Shown here: positions 56,268-63,708 of the stretch, piece by piece
How the letters are laid out: each line of letters begins with the position of its first letter
How positions within the stretch are numbered: the first letter of the stretch is position 1
Assembly (NCBI RefSeq): GCF_020447265.1
Contig: NZ_JAJADR010000001.1
Location: 248,001-312,000 of the forward strand
Direction of reading: 5' to 3'
DNA: 64,000 nt
Source of the DNA: Hymenobacter lucidus
Lineage (GTDB): Bacteria > Bacteroidota > Bacteroidia > Cytophagales > Hymenobacteraceae
Notes under the pieces: generated by a model
Database searches by the model: none
What the model was told of the DNA's origin: nothing
The model's input: the letters and a program-made list of their open reading frames with translations, nothing else
Made by a program: the position numbers and the translations under genes

Positions 56268-56281
56268 GGTTTGAATTGCTT
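56268..56281 (+). promoter_or_regulatory. AraC-type site upstream of the regulator gene
   Basis: GGTTTGAATTGCTT matches the two direct repeats before the SDR gene (GGTTTGAAT-N-TC-N-T) and ends 10 bp before the preferred AraC start. Suggests autoregulation and supports that start. Confidence 0.65.
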
Positions 56282-56291
56282 AGCTTTGGCC

Positions 56292-57236
56292 ATGGCCACA
56301 CCATCCGTTTCTCCCCCGCTCCCACCCACGCCGGGTCCCGCCGACACCTCCCGGACTACGCTGCCGCCCGTTGTCGGGGCCGACAGCTTCAACGTGTATG
56401 CCCGCGAGCAGTTCATTGGCCGCAAGCTCACCTTTGGCCGGCGCGACTACTACAAAATTTCGCTGCTCACCGGCACCAGCCGCTACAACTACGCCACCCG
56501 GGGCGTGCTCATCGACCGGCCCGCGCTGGTTTTCTCCAACCCGCTGATTCCCTACTCCTGGGAGCAGGTGTCGGAACAGCAGGGCGGCTACATGTGCTTG
56601 TTTACCGAGGAGTTTCTCATCATCAACGACCGGGCCGCCAGCCTGCAGGAGTCGCCGCTGTTCCGGCTCGGCTCCGACCCGGTATATCTGGTGAATGAGG
56701 CCCAGTATGCCGACCTGAGCTACTTGTTCGTCAAGATGTTGCAGGAAATAAATTCGGGCTACGTGTACCAGCAGGAAGTGGTGCGCAACTACCTGAACCT
56801 GCTGATTCACGAGGCCCTGAAGCTGCAGCCCCAGGCCAACTACTACCTGCACCCCAACGGGGCCACGCGCATCGTGACGCTGTTTCAGGGGCTGCTGGAG
56901 CGGCAGTTTCCCATCGACTCGCCCGCCCACGGCCTGAAGCTGCGCACCCCCGGCGACTTTGCCCGCCAGCTTTCGGTACACGTCAACTACCTCAACCGGG
57001 TGGTGCGTGAGCTGACGGGCAAAACCACCTCCGCCCATATTGCCGAGCGCATCATTGCCGAGGCCAAGGCCCTGCTGCGGCATACCAATTGGAGCACCGC
57101 CGAAATAGCCTACGCCCTGGGCTTCGGCTACCCCACCTACTTCAACAACTTCTTCAAGAAGCAAACCGGCACCTCGCCGTCGGCCCTGCGTGCCCTGCTC
57201 GGCGAGGGCCCCGCGGGTAGCAGGCCGACCCTGTAG
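56292..57236 (+). CDS. AraC-family transcriptional regulator
   Basis: From ATG 56292 the product has 314 residues. The N-terminal part is a cupin-like sensor region (FGRRDYYKISLLTG, NPLIPYSWEQV). The C-terminal AraC double HTH (about 215-305) has DFARQLSVHVNYLNRVVRELTG and WSTAEIAYALGFGYPTYFNNFFKKQTGTSPS. Regulators of this type often control adjacent oxidoreductases. Direct repeats GGTTTGAAT, 21 bp apart, follow its stop codon, just before the SDR gene, and a third copy lies upstream of its own start. Alternative starts at 56226 and 56265 would place that copy inside or at the edge of the coding sequence. Confidence 0.92.
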   Translation: MATPSVSPPLPPTPGPADTSRTTLPPVVGADSFNVYAREQFIGRKLTFGRRDYYKISLLTGTSRYNYATRGVLIDRPALVFSNPLIPYSWEQVSEQQGGYMCLFTEEFLIINDRAASLQESPLFRLGSDPVYLVNEAQYADLSYLFVKMLQEINSGYVYQQEVVRNYLNLLIHEALKLQPQANYYLHPNGATRIVTLFQGLLERQFPIDSPAHGLKLRTPGDFARQLSVHVNYLNRVVRELTGKTTSAHIAERIIAEAKALLRHTNWSTAEIAYALGFGYPTYFNNFFKKQTGTSPSALRALLGEGPAGSRPTL

Positions 57237-57270
57237 GTTTGAATTTCTTACACATCGGTTTGAATGTCGT
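57236..57270 (+). promoter_or_regulatory. AraC-type direct repeats before the SDR gene
   Basis: GGTTTGAATTTCTT (57236-57249) and GGTTTGAATGTCGT (57257-57270) are direct repeats with a 21-bp step, two helical turns, matching 12 of 14 positions. The first overlaps the AraC gene stop codon. Spacing and orientation fit the sites of AraC-family activators. Confidence 0.72.
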
Positions 57271-57335
57271 TAGGGCCCCGCGGCGGGCCGGGGGACTTTT
57301 GTGCTGTTCTATCCAACGCACCAAAGCTCCTCCCC

Positions 57336-58073
57336 ATGAAGTACGCTCTTATCACCGGTGCCAATAAAAGCATTGGCTTCGAAGCCGCCCGCCAGCTGCT
57401 CGGGCACAGCTACTACGTGTTCCTCGGCAGCCGCGACCTGACCCGGGGCCAGCAGGCCGTGGCCCAGCTGCACGCCGAAGGCCTCACCCAGGTGGAGGTC
57501 GTGCAGCTGGAAGTAACCGATAGCGCCTCGGTAAGCGCCGCCCGGCAGACTATTGGCCAGAAAACCGCCGTGCTGGATGTGCTCATCAACAATGCCGGCG
57601 TCAGCGGGGCCCTGCCCCAACCCGCCGCCATTACCGACGTGGCCGTTTTCAAAGAGGTGTACGATACCAACGTGTTTGGCGTGGTGCAGGTCACGCAGGC
57701 CTTCCTGGACCTGCTGGAGCAGTCGGCCGCGCCCCGCATCGTGAACGTGACGTCGGGCCTGGGCTCCCTCACCCTCCACACCGACCCCAGCTGGAAGTAT
57801 TACCCCGTCAAGGTGGCTGCCTACAACTCGTCCAAGGCGGCCCTCAACATGTTCACCATCACGCTGGCCTATGAGCTGCGCGACAGGCCCTTCAAAGTCA
57901 ACGCTGTGGACCCCGGCTACACCGCCACCGACTTCAACCACCACAGTGGCCCCGGCACCGTGCCCGACGCGGCAGCCCGCGTGGTAAAAGCGGCCCTGCT
58001 ACCTGCGGACGGCCCCACAGGCCAGTTTTTCAGCGACGACAACGCCCCGGCAACCGGCATCAGCCCCTGGTAG
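57336..58073 (+). CDS. Short-chain dehydrogenase (carbonyl-reductase-like)
   Basis: From ATG 57336 the product has 245 residues. Classical SDR: LITGANKSIGFEAARQL cofactor motif, NNAGVSG, Ser in NVTSGLGSLT, catalytic Tyr-x3-Lys in AYNSSKAALN, and VDPGYTATDFN. The sequence resembles plant and bacterial carbonyl reductase-like SDRs that use NADPH; the substrate is unknown. The frame extends upstream to 57264 but would run through the regulatory repeats. It follows the AraC regulator and precedes an aldo/keto reductase by 113 bp, so these probably form one induced detoxification or carbonyl-reduction unit. Confidence 0.93.
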   Translation: MKYALITGANKSIGFEAARQLLGHSYYVFLGSRDLTRGQQAVAQLHAEGLTQVEVVQLEVTDSASVSAARQTIGQKTAVLDVLINNAGVSGALPQPAAITDVAVFKEVYDTNVFGVVQVTQAFLDLLEQSAAPRIVNVTSGLGSLTLHTDPSWKYYPVKVAAYNSSKAALNMFTITLAYELRDRPFKVNAVDPGYTATDFNHHSGPGTVPDAAARVVKAALLPADGPTGQFFSDDNAPATGISPW

Positions 58074-58186
58074 TCCCGCTTCGGCTCAATTTGGACTGGT
58101 CAAGCAAAAACCACCACCCCGGTAAGGTATAGCCGGGCCATACACGTCTGGTCTTTCAGCATTCTACTCAACCACAACCAACCACA

Positions 58187-59059
58187 ATGTCTACTACCAT
58201 CACCATAGCTCCCAATTCAGCCCGGCCGCTTACCGTCAACCGCCTGGGCTACGGCACCATGCGCCTCACCGGCCCCGGCATCTGGGGGGAACCTGCCGAC
58301 CGGCCCCAGGCCCTGGAAATCCTGAAAACGGCCGTAGCCAGCGGCGTCAATTTCATCGACACGGCCGATTACTACGGCGACGACGTGACTAACCGGCTGA
58401 TTGCCGAGGCCCTGTACCCCTACGCCGACGACCTGGTTATCTGCACCAAAGTAGGCGGGGCCCGCAAGCCCGATAAAAGCTGGATACCCTTCAATACGCC
58501 CGAAAACGTGCGTACCAGCATCGACAACAACCTGCGTACCCTGCGCCAGGAGCAGATTCAGCTGGTGCACTTCCGGGTAATGCCGGGCGCCGCCGTGCCC
58601 TTCGCCGAGTCGATGGGCGCCATGTACGAATTGCAGCGCGAGGGCAAGATCCTGCACGTAGGCGTGAGCAACGTCAACCCCGAGGAACTGACCGCCGCCC
58701 TGCAGATGGGCCAAGTCGCCAGCGTGGAAAACATGTACGGCTACGCCCAGCGCACCACCCTCACCGACGGCCACGGCGAAACCCGGGGCGGCGAAGTATT
58801 GCCCCTGTGCGAGCAGCACGGCATTCCGCTGGTGCCCTTCTTCTCGCTGGTACACGGCCTGCCCAACGCCGGCAACAAGTTGACCGAAATGGCGCGTCAG
58901 CGCGGCGTATCCGAGGCTCAGCTCAACATTGCCTGGCTGCTGCACAAGTCGCCCATGCTCCTCCCGATTCCGGGCACGTCGTCGCTGGTTCACTTGCGCG
59001 AAAACCTGGCTGCCGCCGACATTAAGCTCAGCGCCGAGGATATGGCGTATCTGGGCTAA
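58187..59059 (+). CDS. Aldo/keto reductase
   Basis: Protein of 290 residues, complete AKR barrel: N-terminal LGYGTMRLTGPGIWG, catalytic Asp and Tyr in NFIDTADYYGDD, Lys in VICTKVGG, His in QLVHFRV, and the NADP-binding IPGTSSLVHLREN near the C-terminus. It reduces aldehydes or ketones with NADPH in the cytoplasm. In similar loci these accompany AraC-controlled SDRs, which fits here. The segment before the ATG at 58187 has the short repeat ACCACAACCAACCACA. A strong bidirectional terminator follows. Confidence 0.95.
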   Translation: MSTTITIAPNSARPLTVNRLGYGTMRLTGPGIWGEPADRPQALEILKTAVASGVNFIDTADYYGDDVTNRLIAEALYPYADDLVICTKVGGARKPDKSWIPFNTPENVRTSIDNNLRTLRQEQIQLVHFRVMPGAAVPFAESMGAMYELQREGKILHVGVSNVNPEELTAALQMGQVASVENMYGYAQRTTLTDGHGETRGGEVLPLCEQHGIPLVPFFSLVHGLPNAGNKLTEMARQRGVSEAQLNIAWLLHKSPMLLPIPGTSSLVHLRENLAAADIKLSAEDMAYLG

Positions 59060-59084
59060 GTCATTAGGCCCGCTTTGCGGTAAA

Positions 59085-59129
59085 AACGAAAAGAGGCTGA
59101 AGCTCCCGGAGCTTCAGCCTCTTTTCGTT
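59085..59129. terminator. Bidirectional rho-independent terminator
   Basis: AACGAAAAGAGGCTGAAGCT and onward (59085-59106) is perfectly complementary to 59108-59129: a 22-bp stem with A- and T-rich ends. It lies between the convergent aldo/keto reductase and RidA genes. Confidence 0.93.
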
Positions 59130-59170
59130 GCGACTCACTCCGCGCGGGTCATGCGGACAAGGCATCGGGG

Positions 59171-59563
59171 CTATTTTACTACCGTGGCTTCTACTTCCAC
59201 GGTCAGGCCCGCAAACAGGCCCTGCACTTCCAGCAGCGTGGTGGCCTGCCTGATGCCGTGCCGGGCAATCCAGCTCTGGTAAACATCCACGCAGGTAGTG
59301 AAAAACTCCGTCGTCGAGGTGGTAAAGACATTCAGGCGCACGATGTCCGCGCAGTCGTAGCCCGACTCGGTAATGAGCTGCTCCAGATTCTGGAACACTT
59401 GGATAAGCTGGGTCCGCATGTCGGCGGTGCTGGGCTGACCATTTGCGTCGATGGCTACTTGCCCGGAGCAGTAGAGTGTGCCCTCGGCCTGCTTGATTTC
59501 CACGGCCTGAACGGAATTGGTTTGCTCGCCCCATTTCCAGGGGTCAATAGTGCGCTTTTGCAT
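59171..59563 (-). CDS. RidA-family (enamine/imine deaminase) protein
   Basis: From ATG 59561-59563 the product has 130 residues, the standard RidA length. It has YCSGQVAIDANGQPS, the conserved Arg in CADIVRLNVFTT and the C-terminal TLLEVQGLFAGLTVEVEATVV. RidA proteins hydrolyse reactive 2-aminoacrylate and related enamines, protecting PLP enzymes, though some paralogues have other roles. N-terminal residues in the longer frame to 59608 are not conserved. It follows the WYL regulator gene (stop of the latter is at 59633) and may be co-transcribed with it. Confidence 0.9.
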   Translation of the reverse strand: MQKRTIDPWKWGEQTNSVQAVEIKQAEGTLYCSGQVAIDANGQPSTADMRTQLIQVFQNLEQLITESGYDCADIVRLNVFTTSTTEFFTTCVDVYQSWIARHGIRQATTLLEVQGLFAGLTVEVEATVVK

Positions 59564-59632
59564 GTTTTTGCTTGTGGATAAACGTGTGTTTGTCGCTTGA
59601 CTCCACAAACGTCGCGGCCAATACTGACAGCC

Positions 59633-60607
59633 TTATGTCAGCCTCTGGGGCGGGGTGCAAAAATAATTGTGGGCCCGCTGGGCCAGTTCCCGCAGGTGCT
59701 CGTGCAGGGCCGGCGGCTCCACCACGGTTACGGCCCCGGCGTAGGGCAGCAGCCAGGTGGCCAGGTAAGGCAATGAGCCCAGAAACAAGGTCATTTCCAG
59801 CTCGTCCGCCGGCAAGGGCTGCTCGTGAGCCCACCCGTACTGGTGCTTGGTGTCGTGCAGATGTTGCAAAGAGGCGGGCAGCATGGCCGCGGGCTGGAAG
59901 CGCAGCACCACTTTTTCCCGTTGCCGCCGGACGGCCTCGGCAGCCCAGTACTGCTGCAACGTAGCGAGGCGGGGCACAAAGACCTCCGGGCTGAGCGCAA
60001 TCTGCTGAATCCGGTCGAGGCGGAAGTTGCGGAAAGCCTGCCGCAGCCGGCAATACGCCACCACGTGCCAGTGCTGGCTCAGATACAGGCCAATGGGCTC
60101 GATGGCGCGGGTAGAGGGCGCATCGTGGTCGGCGGCCTGGTAACGTAGGTGCACCACCTGCCGGGTGGCCACGGCCGCCACCAGCTGCTGGTAGGCCTGG
60201 GGGTGGTGGGCCTGGTTGCGGGGCTCCAGCACCTGAATGTGGGGCGCCAGGGTGGCTAGATGGTCACGGTCGGGGTGGCGCAGCACGGCCCGCACCTTGT
60301 CCATGGCGGTGGCGTTGAGGTGGGCCGTGGGCGCGTCGGTGAGGTGGGTGGCCAGCTTTTCGGCCGTGAGCAGGGCCGTGGCTTCGTCGCGGGTAAACAT
60401 AACGGGCGGCAGCCGGTAGCCTTCCACCAAAGAGTAGCCCGCCCCGTACTCGGCCACGATGGGCACTCCGGCTTCTTCCAGGGTCCGCATGTCGCGGTAA
60501 ACCGTGCGCAAACTCACGCCAAACTGCTCGGCCAGCGCCGGGCCGCTCACCACCCGTTTGGCCTGCAGCTGGATGAGCATAGCCGTGATGCGGTCAAATC
60601 GGTTCAT
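59633..60607 (-). CDS. WYL-domain HTH transcriptional regulator (YafY-like)
   Basis: From ATG 60605-60607 the product has 324 residues. The N-terminal winged HTH is MNRFDRITAMLIQLQ, VSGPALAEQFGVSLRTVYRDM, then IVAEYGAGYSLVEGYRLPPVMFTRDEA. The WYL ligand-sensing domain (about 140-235) includes YLSQHWHVVAYCRLRQAFRNFRLDRI, and a WCX-like C-terminal domain follows. WYL regulators respond to small ligands or nucleic-acid signals and often repress nearby genes; the RidA gene, 69 bp downstream, is the nearest candidate. The frame continues to 61198 in noncoding-like sequence and was excluded. Confidence 0.93.
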   Translation of the reverse strand: MNRFDRITAMLIQLQAKRVVSGPALAEQFGVSLRTVYRDMRTLEEAGVPIVAEYGAGYSLVEGYRLPPVMFTRDEATALLTAEKLATHLTDAPTAHLNATAMDKVRAVLRHPDRDHLATLAPHIQVLEPRNQAHHPQAYQQLVAAVATRQVVHLRYQAADHDAPSTRAIEPIGLYLSQHWHVVAYCRLRQAFRNFRLDRIQQIALSPEVFVPRLATLQQYWAAEAVRRQREKVVLRFQPAAMLPASLQHLHDTKHQYGWAHEQPLPADELEMTLFLGSLPYLATWLLPYAGAVTVVEPPALHEHLRELAQRAHNYFCTPPQRLT

Positions 60608-60956
60608 ACGAAAGGAAACAGGTCGAGAAGAGGAAACCAGAAAAGCCGCGCTGGTGGTAGGAGTGGGGCCGTGAGGAAGCCGCGGCCACGCCAGCCACGG
60701 GCCCGGTGCATCAGCTGCAACAGGCTGGCGCAACCCCGGAACGAAGATAGATTTTTCACTTGGCCTCGCTGCCTGATAGCCTGCTCCGTACTGAGCTCCA
60801 TTGGTGTAATCGTGCAGCGGAGCTGGCTTTTCTTCGTCTGGCATCTTCCCTCCCGAAGCAGCACAAGAACCGGTGCTTTCCCGCATCTTTGGGCCGGTAC
60901 TCGCAGTGCCACCGGGCGGTAGTAACCCCCACTTTCTTCCCCTTACCTGATTAACG
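60608..60956. other. Divergent intergenic region without recognisable gene
   Basis: This 349-bp region lies between the WYL regulator and a small plus-strand gene. No RNA gene or clear repeat is seen. It must hold both promoters; a CATCTTTG near 60885 is a weak -7 candidate for the plus direction. Confidence 0.4.
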
Positions 60957-61247
60957 ATGCAAGACCCTATTCTAGACCTGGTGCGGCAAGCACATGCCCT
61001 GACGGAGTCCGGGGCGGTTGCGGCCAGCAACCCCACTACCCGCAAGCAGCTCGTGCTGGCCGATTTGTCGCTGCATCTGGTGCAGGCCGCGCTGCGCCAG
61101 TCGCCACCCGACCCCGCCGAGCTGAAGCGGTACCTGTTCAGCATCCTGACCGTGTGCGACGGGTTTGTGCCAGACCTCGACCTCAAGGCCATGGCCAATG
61201 TGGTGCTGCCGCTGCCCGCCGAACCCCTGCCTCACCCCGAGCAGTAG
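60957..61247 (+). CDS. Small conserved-looking hypothetical protein
   Basis: A 96-residue acidic-to-neutral helical protein (MQDPILDLVRQAHALTES, LADLSLHLVQAALRQ, AELKRYLFSILTVCDGFVPDL) with no signal peptide or membrane segment. Codon use is in keeping with its neighbours and the ATG at 60957 is well placed, so it is probably real. I recognise no family. No operon partner on the same strand. Confidence 0.6.
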   Translation: MQDPILDLVRQAHALTESGAVAASNPTTRKQLVLADLSLHLVQAALRQSPPDPAELKRYLFSILTVCDGFVPDLDLKAMANVVLPLPAEPLPHPEQ

Positions 61248-61390
61248 GACGCGTTTACCACCGCTGAAAAGTAAAATCTGAGCTGGCTCTTAGCGTTGCC
61301 TGCAACAAGTAGTGGGTAGGAACTGCGGGATTAGCGGCCTCACGTAGTTGCTCGGCTATGCCAAATGGCTGGCTGAGAATGCCAAAAGCC

Positions 61391-61762
61391 TCACCACTTC
61401 CGGAAAATGACGTACACCGCCGCTACCAGCAGCGCGAAGCCCAGCACGTGGTTCCAGGCCAGCTTGTCGGTTTTGAACACGTACACGGCGCAGAGCGTGA
61501 AGACCGTGAGCGACACCACTTCCTGAATCACCTTGAGCTGAAACAGGCTGAAGGGGCCGCCATTCTCCTGAAACCCGATGCGGTTGGCCGGCACCTGAAA
61601 CACGTACTCGAAAAAGGCCAGCCCCCAGCTCACCAATATCACGCCCACCAGCCCCAGCCCCTGCAGCCACGAAATGCGCTTGAACTCCAGGTGCCCGTAC
61701 CAGGCGAAGGTCATAAACAGGTTGGAAATAGTGAGCAGCAGGATGGTGTAGAGGGCTTTCAT
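61391..61762 (-). CDS. DUF486-family membrane protein
   Basis: From ATG 61760-61762 the product has 123 residues and four predicted helices (MKALYTILLLTISNLFMTFAWYGHL; LVGVILVSWGLAFFEYVF; VIQEVVSLTVFTLCAVYVF; VLGFALLVAAVYVIF). The motifs FAWYGHL, FEYVFQVPANRIGF and FQLKVIQEVVSL are those of the DUF486 family, related to small DMT transporters; function unknown. It follows the S1/P1-like gene's stop... on the same strand by 89 bp upstream and ends beside the convergent 96-residue gene. Confidence 0.9.
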   Translation of the reverse strand: MKALYTILLLTISNLFMTFAWYGHLEFKRISWLQGLGLVGVILVSWGLAFFEYVFQVPANRIGFQENGGPFSLFQLKVIQEVVSLTVFTLCAVYVFKTDKLAWNHVLGFALLVAAVYVIFRKW

Positions 61763-61851
61763 GGCGAAGTAAAGTACAGCAGAACCAGCCTGCATACGTG
61801 GGGCGGCCACCCGGGATGCAGCCCCGGGGCATTAGGGGCCACCTCCAAGCC

Positions 61852-62829
61852 TCAGTCCTCGTGGCCCGGTACCACGGCCTGGGCCGGGGCGTTGCGCAGC
61901 TCGGTGGCTTCCTTGGCCAGGCGCTGCTTCTCGGTTTCGGAGGGTGTGCGGGGCAGCTTGCCCAGGTCGGGCTGGCCGGCATCTACCCAGCAAGTATACC
62001 AGAAGCTGCTCACCAGCTTCACGGCCAACCGCAGCTGCCGCTCCACCTGTCCGTTGAGGCGCTGGTGGTACTCGTTGGTAAAGTCGCGGGAGTACACGCG
62101 CACGGTGGCGTTGCCGCGCTCCTCGAAGCCGAACTTCCGGTCTTCGGCAAACTGCGTGGTCAGTTCCCGCTCGAAGCGCAGCACCGAGTCGACGGCGGCA
62201 TTGGAGCGGGCTACCACTTTCCAGATGGTTTCGGTCGGGTTCTTCAGATACACCGGCTGGCCCACGAAGAAGTCGTAGTTGGCACTCAGGATTTCGGGCA
62301 GTCGACTTTCCCAGAACCCGTGAATGCCGCGCTGCCCGGTGAGCTGCCCGTTGTAGTTGTGAGTGGTGTGCAGCGGCACGCAGGCATCGGCAATGTAGTG
62401 GCCCATATCGGCCGAGAGGCTCAGTATCCGGTCGGCGTCGCGCTTTTTGAAGGCGTCAGTGAGCTGGAATTTCATCCTAACCACGTGCCAGGGCACAATG
62501 CCGTGCTTCATCAAGGAGTCTTCGCCGTACTTGGCCACCGCGTCGGTCCAGTTGTGGGGCAGCTGGGTGAGGGCACTGTCGCCGTACACATCCACATCGA
62601 GAAAGTGGCGCGGCGCTTCGCCGGGCACCACCGAGCGGCGCGAGTCGGGCCGGGTGGCATTTTCGGTGAGGTAGTCGATGTTGCTCTTATAAAACCCCAC
62701 CATTTCGGGTGGCAGCGTAAATACCGCCAGCCGGTTGATAAGCCGGTGCCCGAAAAAGCCCCACGCCTGAGGCCGTTGCGGCAGCAGACACAGCATCAGA
62801 AAAAGGGCCAGGGTAAGGGTTTTACGCAT
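61852..62829 (-). CDS. S1/P1-nuclease-like zinc-dependent hydrolase
   Basis: From ATG 62827-62829 the product has 325 residues with a signal peptide (about 1-22, ending PQAWGFFGH). Its mature start WGFFGHRLINRLAVFTLP (N-terminal Trp and His as zinc ligands), FLDVDVYGDS, MGHYIADACVPLHTTHNYNG and GIHGFWESRLP follow the zinc-site pattern of S1/P1 nucleases and zinc phospholipase C. It probably acts in the periplasm or outside the cell on nucleic acids or phosphodiesters. The longer frame to 62910 is translated repeat DNA and was rejected as start. A DUF486 gene follows on the same strand. Confidence 0.8.
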   Translation of the reverse strand: MRKTLTLALFLMLCLLPQRPQAWGFFGHRLINRLAVFTLPPEMVGFYKSNIDYLTENATRPDSRRSVVPGEAPRHFLDVDVYGDSALTQLPHNWTDAVAKYGEDSLMKHGIVPWHVVRMKFQLTDAFKKRDADRILSLSADMGHYIADACVPLHTTHNYNGQLTGQRGIHGFWESRLPEILSANYDFFVGQPVYLKNPTETIWKVVARSNAAVDSVLRFERELTTQFAEDRKFGFEERGNATVRVYSRDFTNEYHQRLNGQVERQLRLAVKLVSSFWYTCWVDAGQPDLGKLPRTPSETEKQRLAKEATELRNAPAQAVVPGHED

Positions 62830-62865
62830 ATAATCGGGAGAGGAATTCGTTGTTGGGAAAAGGCC

Positions 62866-62962
62866 GTCATGCTGAGCTTGCCGAAGCATCTCTCTCGCTT
62901 TGTTGAACAAGCGCCGGGAAATTACTGTGGCGGTAGAGATGCTTCGGCAAGCTCAGCATGAC
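62866..62962. repeat. 27-bp perfect inverted repeat
   Basis: 62866-62892 (starting GTCATGCTGAGCTTGCCGAA) is perfectly complementary to 62936-62962, with a 43-nt loop. Next to it a shorter ATTCCTCGGCTCCGCCTCGG (from 62981) pairs internally. Both resemble dispersed intergenic repeats, of a different sequence from the TGTCATTGCGAG element. Located between peptide deformylase and the S1/P1-like gene. Confidence 0.88.
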
Positions 62963-63023
62963 AATACCACTGCACGCGAGATTCCTCGGCTCCGCCTCGG
63001 AATGACGTTCTGATAGCCCAAGT

Positions 63024-63074
63024 AACAAAAAAACTCGCCGGCCCTGCGCGCTTTTTTGCGGCCGGACCGGCGAG
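63024..63074 (-). terminator. Peptide deformylase gene terminator
   Basis: CTCGCCGG (63034-63041) pairs with CCGGCGAG (63067-63074), with a further GCCGG/CCGGC-type inner pairing; on the minus strand the stem is followed by TTTTTTTGTTAC. Lies 26 bp past the stop codon. Confidence 0.88.
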
Positions 63075-63099
63075 GTGTGTTTTCCTGACTACAAGCGGC

Positions 63100-63708
63100 T
63101 TAGCGCCGGCCCTGGCCGGCGAAGCGCATGCGGTAGTCGGCACTTACGTCGCCCTTGCTGATGCGGGTGAGCTTGCCTTTGATAAGCTGCTTTTTAAAGC
63201 TGGAAAGATGGTCAGTAAACAGTACGCCTTCCAGGTGGTCGTACTCGTGCTGAATCACGCGGGCCGTCATGCCCGAAAACGTGTCTTCGCGCTGCACGCG
63301 CTGCTCGTCTTCGTAGCGAATCACGATGGTTTCGTGGCGAAATACGGTTTCGCGCACTCCCGGAATGCTCAGGCAGCCTTCCTCGAAGCCCCATTCCTCG
63401 CCGGTTTCACTGATCATCACGGGGTTGATGAAGGCCCGCTTAATAGGAGCCTCGGCTGGGTCGGCGTCGGTTTCTTCTTCGTCCTCATCGTCTTCGTCGC
63501 GGGCCACCATCGGGGCCGAGTCGATAACGAACAAACGCACGCCTTTGCCAATCTGGGGCGCGGCCAGGCCTACGCCGTTGGCGTGGTACATGGTGGCAAA
63601 CATATCATCGACCAGCTGCTTCAACTCGGCGGCGGGAATATCGGCCGCAATGTCTTTGGCGCGGGTTTTCAGGACGGGGTCACCGAAAGCAACAATGGGG
63701 TAAATCAT
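63100..63708 (-). CDS. def: Peptide deformylase
   Basis: Protein of 202 residues removing the N-formyl group from nascent proteins. The three signature motifs are present: GVGLAAPQIG (44-53), EEGCLSIPG with metal ligand Cys112, and HEYDHLEG with ligands His154 and His158 and catalytic Glu155. An acidic insertion at about 70-86 (RDEDDEDEEETDADP) lengthens a surface loop relative to E. coli Def; acidic inserts there are not unusual in this phylum. Its ATG overlaps the ruvX stop codon in ATGA (63705-63708), so translation is probably coupled. Confidence 0.97.
   Translation of the reverse strand: MIYPIVAFGDPVLKTRAKDIAADIPAAELKQLVDDMFATMYHANGVGLAAPQIGKGVRLFVIDSAPMVARDEDDEDEEETDADPAEAPIKRAFINPVMISETGEEWGFEEGCLSIPGVRETVFRHETIVIRYEDEQRVQREDTFSGMTARVIQHEYDHLEGVLFTDHLSSFKKQLIKGKLTRISKGDVSADYRMRFAGQGRR

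Noticed and set aside
60608..61198. N-terminal extension of the WYL regulator by about 197 residues
   Set aside because: Overlaps the opposite-strand 96-residue gene and has low-complexity composition; the HTH begins immediately after the ATG at 60605-60607.
62830..62910. N-terminal extension of the S1/P1-like protein
   Set aside because: The extension (MFNKAREMLRQAQHDG) comes from the 27-bp inverted repeat; the internal start gives a proper signal peptide.
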